Shown in pieces: positions 1-8,376 of a stretch of DNA of 64,000 nt. Source of the stretch: Clostridium sp. 26_21 (lineage in GTDB: Bacteria; Bacillota; Clostridia; TANB77; CAG-508). A program made the translations under genes and the position numbers. How positions within the stretch are numbered: position 1 is the first letter of the stretch; every line of letters starts with the position of its first letter. Location: positions 124,001-188,000 of the forward strand of contig MNRO01000019.1 in NCBI GenBank assembly GCA_001915995.1, given 5' to 3'. The notes beneath the pieces are model-generated. The model was not told the origin of the DNA. It saw nothing but the letters and a program-made list of their open reading frames with translations, and ran no database searches.

Positions 1-242
1 TAGCAATGAATGGAGTAGATTATATAGTATTTACAGGTGGTGTTGGAGAAAACCAAATAAATATAAGAAGAGGAATTTGCGAAAAACTTGAATTTATGGG
101 AGTAAAAATAGATGTTGAAGCAAATAATGTAAGAGGAGAAGAAAAAGAAATATCTGCTCCAGATTCAAAAGTAAAAGTTTATTTAGTTCCAACAAACGAA
201 GAACTTATGATAGCAAAAGAAACAGCAAGATTAATAAAATAA
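1..242 (+). CDS. ackA: acetate kinase, C-terminal end (5' truncated by window)
   Basis: The C-terminal part of acetate kinase, which interconverts acetyl phosphate + ADP and acetate + ATP in the cytoplasm. The reading frame is open to the left edge, so the gene begins outside the window and only about 80 residues are present. The segment MNGVDYIVFTGGVGEN matches the nucleotide-binding part of the ASKHA-fold acetate/butyrate kinases (FT.G.GEN), followed by the usual RRxxCEKL helix and a C-terminal VPTNEELMIA block. Butyrate kinase shares the fold, but the NEELMIA ending favours AckA. An MFS gene follows 22 bp downstream and pfkA after that, consistent with a fermentative carbon-flow cluster. 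Confidence 0.88.
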   Translation, partial: AMNGVDYIVFTGGVGENQINIRRGICEKLEFMGVKIDVEANNVRGEEKEISAPDSKVKVYLVPTNEELMIAKETARLIK

Positions 243-264
243 TTTTGAAATAGAAGAGGTACAA

Positions 265-1560
265 ATGGAAGAAACACAAAAAATACAAGATAAAAAAACA
301 AATACAAAACTATTTCCAATATATAAAATGTTCTCTTGGGATTTGCTATTTTACTATTCAATAATATACTTATTCTTAACACAAGCAAAAAACTTTTCTG
401 CATCAGAAGTATTATTAGCAGAATCATTTTTTACAGCATCATGTTTATTGTTACAGATTCCAATAGGTTTATTGGTAGATAAATTCGGTAAAAAAAATAG
501 TTTAATTTTTGCTAATATATGTATGTGTGTATTTATTACTATTTTATTATTTATAAATAATTATAAAATGTTATTATTAGCTAATTTTATTGATGCAATA
601 GGTTATGTTATAAAGGGTGTTTGTGAAACAAACATTCTTTATGACTCACTTCCAAAAGGTGAAAAAAGAGGAACATTATATTCTAGTATAGATGGTGTTG
701 GAGCAGCAAGATATTATGTAATTGATGCAATAACATCAATTATAGCAGGTATCACATTTGCGATTGATCCATATATACCAGTAGTTTTATGCTTAATAGT
801 TAATATTATTGCATTAATATTATCAACAAGATTCAAACACATTCAAAGTCAAAGAGAAGAATATTCAAAAGAAACTGCAAGACAATATTTCAAAGAATTA
901 AGAGAAGCAATTAAATTTACATTTAATTCAAAAAGGATGTTGTGTTTAATGTTATTTTTTGGACTGATGTCAGGTTTAACATATAATTTATCAACATATA
1001 GAAGTAATATTTTAAATAGCATAAATATACCAGCACAATATTTTGGAGTAATCTTTGCAATTATTCAAATAATGGCCGGGATATGTTCTAAAGGACAGGG
1101 TGGGTTACATAAAAGATTTAAAAATAATACATTATCAGTCTTAGGAATTCCATATGTTGCATCATGTTTTATTATTGGATGTTTAGTGGATAGTTTTGGA
1201 GAAAGTGTATCAAATATTGTAGTAATACTATTTATACTTCAAGGAGCTATAAAAGGAGCATATAATGTTTTAATTTATAGATATTTAAATAATTTCACAA
1301 ATAGAAGAATAAGAGTAAAACTTGCAACAATAAGAAATATGTTTTTTAATATGATATCAATTTTAATAAGTTTATTAGGCTCATTCTTATTAAAAGTAAC
1401 AACATCTGGAAACACATTTTTAATTGTTGGAGGTATATGTACTGTATGTATGGTACTTTTATTAGATTATATGAGAGGAAAAGTTGGTTTAAAACCAGAG
1501 AAATACAATAAAGAAGACTTGAAATATAGTTCATTAAACGAAGGAGGAAATTTAAAATGA
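265..1560 (+). CDS. MFS transporter, substrate unknown
   Basis: A 431-residue polytopic membrane protein of the major facilitator superfamily. About 12 hydrophobic segments can be seen, split by a charged central loop around residues 190-215 (HIQSQREEYSKETARQYFKELRE). The loop between TM2 and TM3 has the MFS signature form, LLVDKFGKKNSLI near residues 75-87 (G-x-L-x-D-K-x-G-K/R-K). The N-terminus (MEETQKIQDKKTNTKLF) is cytoplasmic. The start is supported by GAAGAGGT about 6 nt upstream. The stop overlaps the pfkA start (ATGA), so the two are translationally coupled, hinting at a sugar or metabolite substrate, but nothing in the sequence fixes the substrate. Confidence 0.8.
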   Translation: MEETQKIQDKKTNTKLFPIYKMFSWDLLFYYSIIYLFLTQAKNFSASEVLLAESFFTASCLLLQIPIGLLVDKFGKKNSLIFANICMCVFITILLFINNYKMLLLANFIDAIGYVIKGVCETNILYDSLPKGEKRGTLYSSIDGVGAARYYVIDAITSIIAGITFAIDPYIPVVLCLIVNIIALILSTRFKHIQSQREEYSKETARQYFKELREAIKFTFNSKRMLCLMLFFGLMSGLTYNLSTYRSNILNSINIPAQYFGVIFAIIQIMAGICSKGQGGLHKRFKNNTLSVLGIPYVASCFIIGCLVDSFGESVSNIVVILFILQGAIKGAYNVLIYRYLNNFTNRRIRVKLATIRNMFFNMISILISLLGSFLLKVTTSGNTFLIVGGICTVCMVLLLDYMRGKVGLKPEKYNKEDLKYSSLNEGGNLK

Positions 1561-2699
1561 TAAGAAAAGTTGCTATATTAGCAAATGGTGGAGATGTATC
1601 AGGATTTAATGCAGTTATAAGAGCAATTGTAAAAACTGCTGAAAACAATGGTATAGATTGTTATGGATTTATAGATGGATATAATGGCTTATTAAAAAAT
1701 AATTATGAAAAATTAAGTACAGCAAATGATGAACATGCATCAGGAATATTACAAAAAGGTGGTTCAATAATTGGATCATCAACAAATGCAAATGTATTTC
1801 ATTACAAAGTTGAAGAAAACGGAGAAACTGTTTATAAAGATTTATCAGATGTATGTGTAGAAAATATCAAAAAAGATGGATTTGATTGTTTATTTACACT
1901 TGGAGGAGATGGAACACAAAAATCAGCAAGAGATTTTTCTACAAAAGGAATAAATGTAATTGGAGTTCCAAAAACAATAGATAATGATGTTGCTTGTACA
2001 GAAATAACATTTGGATATAATACGGCAGTTTCAGTTGCTGCAGAAGCATTAGATAGACTTCATACAACAGGTGAAACACATCATAGAATAATGGTATTAG
2101 AAGTTATGGGAAGATATGCTGGTTGGATAGCATTAGAATCAGCAATTGCTGGTGGTGCAGATGTTGCATTAATACCAGAAATTCCATATGATATAAACAA
2201 AGCAGTTGAAAAAATAAATGAAAGAAGAGAAGAAGGAAAGAATTTTAGTATTGTTGTTGTTGCAGAAGGTGCAATACCACAAGGTGGAACAATAACAGTT
2301 CAAAATGTAAGAAATAATGGTGCAGGAGTTGATAACAATAAATTAGGTGGTGTTGGACAAGTTGTTGCAAAACAATTAGAAGAATTAACAGGTTTAGAAG
2401 CAAGAACAACAACATTAGGATATGTACAAAGAGGTGGTACTCCAACAGCATTTGATAGAGTTCTTTCAACAAAATATGGTGCAAAAGCAATGGAACTTGC
2501 TCTTGAAGGAAAATTTGGTGTATTAACAGTTATAAAAAATGGAAAATTGGATTCTGTTTCATTAGAAGATGTAGTTGGAAATAATACAAAAATTGGTGCA
2601 GTTTCTGGTAATACTGCAGAAAGTAATATTAGAAAAGTTACTATGGATCATGATTTGGTTAAAACTGCAAGAGATATTGGAATCTGCTTAGGAGATTAA
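1557..2699 (+). CDS. pfkA: 6-phosphofructokinase (PFK family, mixed active-site signature)
   Basis: Phosphorylates fructose-6-phosphate to fructose-1,6-bisphosphate, the committed step of glycolysis. At 380 residues it is longer than the ~320-residue Bacillus type. Visible motifs are GGDGT (116-120), PKTIDND (138-144, catalytic Asp142) and MGRYAGW (184-190). The Gly after GGD is what ATP-dependent enzymes carry (PPi enzymes have Asp), while Lys in PKTIDND is what PPi-dependent and some atypical ATP enzymes carry (classical ATP enzymes have PGTIDND). Phosphoryl donor is therefore uncertain. The N-terminal loop reads ANGGDVSGFNAVIR rather than the usual TGGGDAPGMNAVIR. The start codon overlaps the upstream MFS stop and has AGGAGG 7-8 nt ahead. 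A hairpin terminator follows. Confidence 0.93.
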   Translation: MIRKVAILANGGDVSGFNAVIRAIVKTAENNGIDCYGFIDGYNGLLKNNYEKLSTANDEHASGILQKGGSIIGSSTNANVFHYKVEENGETVYKDLSDVCVENIKKDGFDCLFTLGGDGTQKSARDFSTKGINVIGVPKTIDNDVACTEITFGYNTAVSVAAEALDRLHTTGETHHRIMVLEVMGRYAGWIALESAIAGGADVALIPEIPYDINKAVEKINERREEGKNFSIVVVAEGAIPQGGTITVQNVRNNGAGVDNNKLGGVGQVVAKQLEELTGLEARTTTLGYVQRGGTPTAFDRVLSTKYGAKAMELALEGKFGVLTVIKNGKLDSVSLEDVVGNNTKIGAVSGNTAESNIRKVTMDHDLVKTARDIGICLGD

Positions 2700-2708
2700 T
2701 GATAAAAT

Positions 2709-2739
2709 AAAGAGTTGTTACAAAAGTAACAGCTCTTTT
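2709..2739. terminator. bidirectional terminator between pfkA and the reverse gene
   Basis: AAAGAGTTGTTAC / GTAACAGCTCTTT stem with an AAAA loop, A-rich on the left and T-rich on the right, so it can stop transcription from both converging genes. Confidence 0.85.
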
Positions 2740-3172
2740 ATAAATACTTCTTTAATGTCTCAACACTATCTTCTTGCATAACAACAAAATCATCTAAAAT
2801 TTGTCTAACATTTTTATCAACACTAGGATTATTATTTAACAATCTACGACCTTCAATAATTCCCATATTAGTACCTTGTAACAATAATTCAGAAATATTA
2901 GAATTACTTTTATCAGTCATTGTATTCATTTGAATTCCATACCAAGTCATAGCTTTATTCATAATATTTGTTTCTTGAGGATCATCTGTTAAATCATAAT
3001 TATGATAAATATTCCCAACACGATTAAAAATTTCTTTATATTTAAGATATTCAACATTTAAAACTTTTTGAAATCTACTATCAGAAACTTTATCAGAAAC
3101 AAATTTTATCGCATCCATTCCCATTTTTGCACCTTTACTAACTTCATTTAAAACTTTTTTATTAATATCCAT
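2738..3172 (-). CDS. conserved small helical protein, function unknown
   Basis: A 144-residue soluble protein I do not recognise with certainty. It starts MDINKKVLNEVSKGAKMGMDAI; this ATG has GGGAGG 6-7 nt upstream, whereas the longer in-frame start would lie over that site. The sequence is almost entirely predicted helix with regularly spaced acidic/aromatic positions (EYLKYKEIFNRVGNIYHNYDL; MNKAMTWYGIQMNTM; MGIIEGRRLLNN), resembling ferritin-like or spore-coat CotF-like four-helix bundles. That is a resemblance only. It is convergent with pfkA and lies 64 bp downstream of sigK on the same strand, so co-expression in the sporulating mother cell is possible. Confidence 0.6.
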   Translation of the reverse strand: MDINKKVLNEVSKGAKMGMDAIKFVSDKVSDSRFQKVLNVEYLKYKEIFNRVGNIYHNYDLTDDPQETNIMNKAMTWYGIQMNTMTDKSNSNISELLLQGTNMGIIEGRRLLNNNPSVDKNVRQILDDFVVMQEDSVETLKKYL

Positions 3173-3236
3173 TATAAAACCTCCCATTAATAGCTATTTG
3201 TATTATTGTTAGCAAAGAAATGGAATATTATACAAA

Positions 3237-3938
3237 TTATTCTTTAATTTCTTTAGAAAGTTTACTAATAGCCTTAGTTTCAATTCTTGATACATAAGAA
3301 CGAGAAATTCCCATTTCTTTAGCAATTTCAATTTGTGTTTTAGGTTTATGACCATCAAGACCAAAACGAAGTTCCAAAATTGTACGTTCTCTTCCTTTTA
3401 AAATAGATTTCATTTTTTCATATAAAAGTTTAACTTTCATTTTTAAATCAACAGATTCTTCAACACTTCTGTCATCGTTTTCTAAAATTTCTTGTAATGT
3501 AATAACATTATCATCTTTATCTTTTCCGATTGGTTCATCAAGAAATACTTCAGCATTTTGCTTTTTAGTTGCCCTAAAATGCATAAGAATTTCATTATCT
3601 ATACATCTAGAAACATATGTAGAAAGTCTAGCGCCTTTTTCAGGTTTAAAACTATTAATTCCTTTGATAAGACCAATTGTACCAATTGAAATTAAGTCAT
3701 CTTGGTCTACATTTGAATTACTATATTTTTTACAAACATGTGCAACAAGTCTTAAATTCCTTTCAATTAAAATATTACGTGCATCTTCATCTCCTGTACT
3801 TAATTTTTCAAGATAAATTCGCTCTTCTTCAGAACTTAGAGGTTCTGGAAAAAGGGAAGTTCCTGAAATGTATCCAACTGCAAAAACTGCAGTCTGTAAA
3901 AAGTGAAAAAAACCACTTATACACAATGCGGAAAACAT
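3237..3938 (-). CDS. sigK: RNA polymerase sporulation sigma factor SigK
   Basis: The late mother-cell sigma factor of endospore formation. Its 233 residues include a hydrophobic N-terminus (MFSALCISGFFHFLQTAVFAVGYISG) typical of the pro-sequence that tethers pro-sigma-K to membrane until cleavage. This is followed by region 2 (RNLRLVAHVCKKY, DLISIGTIGLIKGINSF, LSTYVSRCIDNEILM) and region 4 (ERTILELRFGL, TQIEIAKEMGISRSYVSRIETKAISKL). The ATG at 3938 is chosen because GGAGG lies 5-6 nt upstream; an in-frame ATG 12 nt further up overlaps that site. The gene is continuous, with no skin-type intervening element in the window. Confidence 0.95.
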   Translation of the reverse strand: MFSALCISGFFHFLQTAVFAVGYISGTSLFPEPLSSEEERIYLEKLSTGDEDARNILIERNLRLVAHVCKKYSNSNVDQDDLISIGTIGLIKGINSFKPEKGARLSTYVSRCIDNEILMHFRATKKQNAEVFLDEPIGKDKDDNVITLQEILENDDRSVEESVDLKMKVKLLYEKMKSILKGRERTILELRFGLDGHKPKTQIEIAKEMGISRSYVSRIETKAISKLSKEIKE

Positions 3939-4089
3939 AAAAACCTCCATATAATTTTATTAAGAACTCATATAACAAATTATATGTTAGAAAAAAATAA
4001 AAGTGCATGGACTAAAAAATATATAAATAACAATAAAATACTTGACAAATGTTTTAAAATATACACAATCATAAAAGGATGTGAATTTA

Positions 4090-4655
4090 TGGAAAATGAA
4101 AACTTAATCATTAAAGATGATATATCTAATAAAGAAATAAAAAATTTCTAATACAAAATGGACAAATATTTGAAAGATTAACTAACATATAATACAAATT
4201 ATTAGAACATGATAAAAAATTTAATGAAATCTTTAATCAACTTCAAGTAGAAGAAAATATAAAACAAAAAATATTTTTTGAAGGACAAATATATGATGCA
4301 TATAGTTTGATAAGCGACATCATAAAAAAAGCAAATAAAAAGATTTTAATAATAGATAATTATATAGATGACAGTGTTTTAAAAATGCTTACTAAGAAAA
4401 AACAATAATGTAGAAGTTGTAATACTGACTTCAGATAAAAGTAATATACAACAAATTGATATTCAAAAATTTAATAAAGAATACCCAATATTAAAGGTTG
4501 CAAAGACTAATAAATTTCATGATAGATTTATAATTATAGATAATGAAGAAATGTATCATTTAGGAGCATCAATAAAAGATTTAGGGAAAAAGTGTTTTGG
4601 AATAAATAAAATTGAAGACGTAGAAATTATGGGAAAAATTTTAAACTATAAATAA
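4090..4655 (+). pseudogene. decayed ORF6N-type phage/regulatory protein gene
   Basis: Fills most of the 864-bp gap between sigK and gapA. The first 14 codons (MENENLIIKDDISN) match the N-terminus of ORF6N-domain proteins. The sequence then jumps to the post-domain segment, so the DNA-binding ORF6N domain is missing. Reading continues in the next frame (FLIQNGQIFERLTNI), hits an in-frame TAA, resumes with LEHDKKFNEIFNQLQVEE and FFEGQIYDAYSLISDII, shifts again at the A-run near 4400, and ends with FHDRFIIIDNEEMYHLG and KDLGKKCFGINKIED. One large deletion, two frameshifts and a nonsense codon mean no intact product. Likely the relic of a prophage or mobile-element gene. Confidence 0.8.
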
Positions 4656-4699
4656 AGAATTATAAGAGAAGAAAAATATAAATAATTTTCAAATAATAC

Positions 4700-4728
4700 T
4701 TGAAAAGTATTATCATTTGTTATAGAAT
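4700..4728 (+). promoter_or_regulatory. putative sigma-A promoter of gapA
   Basis: TTGAAA (4700-4705), 17-nt spacer, TAGAAT (4723-4728), about 75 nt ahead of the gapA start. Just downstream of the pseudogene end, so gapA is probably transcribed independently of it. Confidence 0.5.
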
Positions 4729-4763
4729 AAAAATGCCTAAAAAGGTAAATAATAGATAAAAAT

Positions 4764-4785
4764 GAAATTAGAAGAAACTAATTTC
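4764..4785 (+). promoter_or_regulatory. 5'-UTR hairpin just upstream of the gapA ribosome binding site
   Basis: Perfect 8-bp inverted repeat GAAATTAG / CTAATTTC with a 6-nt loop, ending 5 nt before GGAGG. It could protect the abundant glycolytic mRNA or affect initiation. It has no U-tail, so it is not a terminator. Confidence 0.45.
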
Positions 4786-4802
4786 AAAAAGGAGGAAATT
4801 TT

Positions 4803-5813
4803 ATGTCAGTAAAAGTAGGAATTAACGGATTTGGAAGAATAGGAAAACTAGCATTCCAAGCAGCATTAGGTAAAGAGGAGGTTGAAGTTGTAGCAGTAAA
4901 CGATCCATTTGTAGCAGCTGATTACATGGCATATATGACAAAATTTGACACTGTACATGGAAGATTTAACGGAACAGTTGAAGAAAAAGATGGAAACTTA
5001 GTAGTAAATGGAAGAGTAATAAAAGTATATAATGAAATGGACCCAAAAAATATTCCTTGGGGAGAACTTGGAGTTGAATATGTATTAGAATGTTCTGGTG
5101 TATTCACAACAATGGAAAAAGCACAAGCACACTTAGATGCAGGAGCTAAAAAAGTTCTTATAAGTGCACCATCAAAAGATGCTCCAATGTTTGTAATGGG
5201 AGTAAATAATGAAACATATAGTTCTGACATGAACATTGTATCAAATGCATCTTGTACAACAAACTGTTTAGCACCTTTAGCAAAAATAATAAATGATAAT
5301 TTTGGAATTAAAGAAGGATTAATGACAACAGTTCACTCAACAACAGCAACACAAAAAACAGTTGATGGAGCTTCAAAGAAAGATTGGAGAGGTGGACGTG
5401 CTGCATCTGCAAACATTATTCCATCATCAACAGGAGCTGCAAAAGCAGTAGGAAAAGTTATACCATCATTAAATGGAAAATTAACAGGTATGGCATTCAG
5501 AGTACCAACAGTTGATGTTTCAGTTGTTGACTTAACATGTAATCTAGAAAGACCAACAACATATGAAGAAATATGTGCAGCTGTAAAAAGAGCATCTGAA
5601 AACGAATTAAAAGGAATTGTTGAATATACAGACGAACCAGTTGTATCTTCAGATTTCTTAAGTGATATGCATACATCAATATTTGATGCAACAGCAGGAA
5701 TCATGTTAACAGATACATTCGTTAAATTAGTTGCATGGTATGATAATGAATGGGGATATTCAAACAAGTTAGTTGATTTAGCTTGCTATATGTCAACAGT
5801 AGATCATAAATAA
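4803..5813 (+). CDS. gapA: glyceraldehyde-3-phosphate dehydrogenase
   Basis: Oxidises and phosphorylates glyceraldehyde-3-phosphate to 1,3-bisphosphoglycerate in glycolysis. At 336 residues it is full length. An N-terminal Rossmann fold begins KVGINGFGRIGK, NDP at 33-35 is typical of NAD-preferring enzymes, and the catalytic Cys151 lies in ASCTTNCLAP. The C-terminal domain has WRGGRAASANIIPSSTGAAK and the ending WYDNEWGYSNK. The start follows AAAAAGGAGG by 7 nt. It heads the glycolytic run gapA-pgk-...-tpiA-gpmI, but its own terminator follows at once, so pgk and later genes need read-through or their own promoter. Confidence 0.98.
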   Translation: MSVKVGINGFGRIGKLAFQAALGKEEVEVVAVNDPFVAADYMAYMTKFDTVHGRFNGTVEEKDGNLVVNGRVIKVYNEMDPKNIPWGELGVEYVLECSGVFTTMEKAQAHLDAGAKKVLISAPSKDAPMFVMGVNNETYSSDMNIVSNASCTTNCLAPLAKIINDNFGIKEGLMTTVHSTTATQKTVDGASKKDWRGGRAASANIIPSSTGAAKAVGKVIPSLNGKLTGMAFRVPTVDVSVVDLTCNLERPTTYEEICAAVKRASENELKGIVEYTDEPVVSSDFLSDMHTSIFDATAGIMLTDTFVKLVAWYDNEWGYSNKLVDLACYMSTVDHK

Positions 5814-5825
5814 TAATTCAACTTG

Positions 5826-5864
5826 GGTTAGGGTGTTAGAGCTTGTCTAACCTCTAACCTTTTT
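5826..5864 (+). terminator. terminator after gapA
   Basis: Stem GGTTAG / CTAACC continued by GTTAGA / TCTAAC with a GCTTG loop and a following TTTTT. A strong hairpin that would limit transcription from gapA into pgk. Confidence 0.85.
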
Positions 5865-5925
5865 GAAGTGATATAATTAAAAAATATATTTTAATTATTT
5901 TTATATAAGAAAGGAAAAACTTATT

Positions 5926-7110
5926 ATGAGTAAAAAAACAATAAAAGATATTGATTTAAAAGGAAAAAGAGTATTTGTTAGATGTGATTTTAATGTTCCT
6001 ATGGACGAAAATCAAAATATAACAGATAATAGAAGAATTGTAGCAGCATTACCAACAATAAAATATTTAATAGAACAAGGATGTAAAATAGTATTATCTT
6101 CACATTTAGGAAGACCAAAGGGAGAATTCAAAAAAGAATTTTCACTTGCACCAGTTGCAAAAGAACTTTCAAAACAATTAGGACAAGAAGTATTAATGGC
6201 TGAAGATGTTGTTGGAGAAAGTGCACAAAAATTAGCTGAAAATTTACAACCAGGACAAGTAATGTTACTTGAAAATGTTAGATTTCATAAAGAAGAAACA
6301 GACAATGATCCAGAATTTGCAAAAAAATTGGCAAGCTTCGGAGATGTATTTGTAAATGATGCATTTGGAACAGCACATAGAGCACATGCTTCAACAGAAG
6401 GCGTAGCACATTATTTACCAGCTGTTTCAGGATTTTTAATAGAAAAAGAATTAAAATTCTTAGGAGAAGCATTACAAAATCCAGAAAGACCATTTGTATC
6501 AATATTAGGAGGATCTAAAGTATCTGATAAAATAGGTGTAATAGATAGTTTATTAGAAAAAGTAGATGTATTATTAATTGGTGGAGGAATGGCTTATACA
6601 TTCTATAAAGCATTAGGATATAAAATAGGAAATTCAATTTGCGAAGATGATAAATTAGATTTAGCAAAAGAATTAATGAAAAAAGCTGAAGAAAAAGGTG
6701 TAAAAATGTTACTACCAATAGACAACAAATTAGGAAAAGAATTTTCAGCAAATACTGAAACAATGTATGCAGATAGAGAATCAATACCAGATGGATGGGA
6801 AGGATTAGACATTGGACCAAAAACAATTGAATTATATGCTGAAGAATTAAGAAAAGCCAAAACAGTAATATGGAATGGAACAGTAGGTGTAGCAGAATTT
6901 GCAGCATTTGCTGAAGGAACAAACAAATTAGCACAAGTATTAGCAGAATTAGATGCGACAACAATAATTGGTGGTGGTGATACAGCTGCAGCAATTCAAA
7001 AAGCAGGTGTTGCAGATAAAATGACACATGTTTCAACAGGTGGAGGAGCATCATTAGAATTTATAGAAGGTAAAAAATTACCAGGAATAGAATGTTTATT
7101 AGACAAATAG
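5926..7110 (+). CDS. pgk: phosphoglycerate kinase
   Basis: Transfers phosphate from 1,3-bisphosphoglycerate to ADP, giving 3-phosphoglycerate and ATP. It is 394 residues, the usual bacterial length. Motifs: RVFVRCDFNVPMDENQ at the N-terminus (substrate-binding), SSHLGRPKG (59-67), the NDAFGTAHRAHAS segment, LGGSKVSDKIGVI (nucleotide domain), and the C-terminal GGGDTAAA followed by STGGGASLEFIEGKKLPG. AAAGGA lies about 11 nt upstream. The gap from gapA contains that gene's terminator. It is followed in the same direction by the Nudix gene. Confidence 0.98.
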   Translation: MSKKTIKDIDLKGKRVFVRCDFNVPMDENQNITDNRRIVAALPTIKYLIEQGCKIVLSSHLGRPKGEFKKEFSLAPVAKELSKQLGQEVLMAEDVVGESAQKLAENLQPGQVMLLENVRFHKEETDNDPEFAKKLASFGDVFVNDAFGTAHRAHASTEGVAHYLPAVSGFLIEKELKFLGEALQNPERPFVSILGGSKVSDKIGVIDSLLEKVDVLLIGGGMAYTFYKALGYKIGNSICEDDKLDLAKELMKKAEEKGVKMLLPIDNKLGKEFSANTETMYADRESIPDGWEGLDIGPKTIELYAEELRKAKTVIWNGTVGVAEFAAFAEGTNKLAQVLAELDATTIIGGGDTAAAIQKAGVADKMTHVSTGGGASLEFIEGKKLPGIECLLDK

Positions 7111-7150
7111 GAAATAAATAGTTTGAGGAGAGAAAGGCAGTATAGGCAAA

Positions 7151-7747
7151 ATGGAAAATCTAAGGAATCCTAGAGCATTAGGAACACAATATAGAGTATA
7201 TGACAAAGACGGAAAATATAAAAGAACAATAGATAAAACAGATGAAAAAAACTTAGATGAAAGTGATTGGCTAAAAGGAGTTACATGTTTTGTTATAAAT
7301 GAAAAAGGAGAAGTTCTTATAGAAGTAAGAGCTAATAAAGGACTTACACCTGGAAAAAATGATTTATGCTCAGGACATTTAGATAATGATGAAACAGAAA
7401 CTCAAGCTATGGTAAGAGAATTAAAAGAAGAACTTGGAATAAACCTAGAGGAATCAATGAATGTTGTAAAAGTTACACAACAAGGTGTTCCTCTTGGCTT
7501 TGAGAGTTCTAAAAAAATAAAAAATTTCTTTATAACATTTTATTGCTTAAAAAGAAATTCATCAAAAATTGAAATTCAAAAAGAAGAAATAGACAAATAT
7601 GTTTGGTTACCATTAGAAGAAACATTTCAATTATTAAAATGTGGAAGAACAAAATTTCCTAAAAATTTTGATTATAGTGATATATTTGAGAAAATTAGAA
7701 ATATTTATTATAGCCAAAGCAAAGGAAATACTCAAAGAGAGGAATAA
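7151..7747 (+). CDS. Nudix hydrolase, IPP-isomerase-like subgroup
   Basis: A 198-residue Nudix protein. The Nudix box GHLDNDETETQAMVREL then KEELGI (starting near residue 75) matches GX5EX7REUXEEXGU completely, so the metal-binding Glu residues are present. The N-terminal NPRALGTQYRVYDKDGKY and the LTPGKNDLCSGHL context resemble the Nudix group related to isopentenyl-diphosphate isomerase and YfcD. The substrate cannot be told from sequence. It sits between pgk and tpiA and is separated from the next gene by 2 bp, so the two are surely co-transcribed. A housekeeping nucleotide- or sugar-phosphate-cleaning role is plausible but inferred only. Confidence 0.85.
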   Translation: MENLRNPRALGTQYRVYDKDGKYKRTIDKTDEKNLDESDWLKGVTCFVINEKGEVLIEVRANKGLTPGKNDLCSGHLDNDETETQAMVRELKEELGINLEESMNVVKVTQQGVPLGFESSKKIKNFFITFYCLKRNSSKIEIQKEEIDKYVWLPLEETFQLLKCGRTKFPKNFDYSDIFEKIRNIYYSQSKGNTQREE

Positions 7748-7749
7748 TT

Positions 7750-8340
7750 ATGATAGTAACATTATCAGGAATAACAGGAACTGGCAAATCTTTTTTTAAA
7801 GATGCGATATCAAAAGAACTTAATTTTAAAAATTTAGCAATTGTTACAACAAGAAATAAAAGAAAAAATGAAGTTAATGGTATTGATAAAGAATTTGTAA
7901 GTGAAGAAGAATTCGAAAAACTAGTGAAAAATAAAGAAGTTGTAGTTGATTTTGAATTTCTTGGAGCAAAATATGGATATAGAAAAGAAAAACTAGAATC
8001 AAGTGAAAATCAAGTAACAGAAGTACATTATAGTACTATATATGAAATAAAAAAACATACACCAAATATATTTTCAATATATATAATACCAAAAGATATT
8101 GAAAGAGCAAAGATTGAATTGAAAAATAGGGAGCTTCCAAGTGAAGTTATAAAAAAAAGATTGCAAGAAATAGATGAACATATAAAAGAATATTCTGCAA
8201 ATAAAGAATTACAAAAACAATTTGATTGTGAATTTGTAAATGACTACACTGATGAAGCAAAGAAGAACTTGATTAATATAATAAAAGAGAGACTAAAAAG
8301 TAATGATGATGATTATAATTCGAAAATTATAAATGTCTAG
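7750..8340 (+). CDS. guanylate-kinase-like P-loop protein
   Basis: A 196-residue protein with a Walker A loop at the N-terminus (SGITGTGKS, residues 6-14). The following TTRNKRKNEVNGIDKEFVSEEEF matches the guanylate kinase GMP-binding pattern (TTR-x-x-R-x-x-E-x-x-G-x-D-x-x-F-V-S). FLGAKYGYRKEKL corresponds to the G-x-x-YGT segment but has Tyr for the usual Thr. True Gmk has GPSGxGK in the P-loop, so this is likely a divergent paralogue or a nucleoside-phosphate kinase of related specificity. Start with GAGAGGA upstream; it begins 2 bp after the Nudix stop. Confidence 0.75.
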   Translation: MIVTLSGITGTGKSFFKDAISKELNFKNLAIVTTRNKRKNEVNGIDKEFVSEEEFEKLVKNKEVVVDFEFLGAKYGYRKEKLESSENQVTEVHYSTIYEIKKHTPNIFSIYIIPKDIERAKIELKNRELPSEVIKKRLQEIDEHIKEYSANKELQKQFDCEFVNDYTDEAKKNLINIIKERLKSNDDDYNSKIINV

Positions 8341-8376
8341 AAGTTCTCTAAATTATAGAAAGGAATTGGATTTTTT

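Noticed and set aside
3237..3938. sigK interrupted by a skin-type element
   Set aside because: The frame is continuous from pro-sequence to region 4; no recombinase or split was found.
4042..4070. Promoter for the ORF6N relic (TTGACA near 4042)
   Set aside because: The only TATACA-like -10 is 12 nt away, too close, and the hexamer at 17 nt (ACAATC) is poor; the downstream gene is broken in any case.
6515..7054. A 179-residue open frame on the reverse strand opposite pgk
   Set aside because: It is a Leu/His/Gln-rich shadow of the AT-biased pgk coding strand, has no ribosome binding site and no recognisable protein pattern. The same holds for the other long reverse frames opposite gapA, ftsH, rny, the P-type ATPases and fmt.
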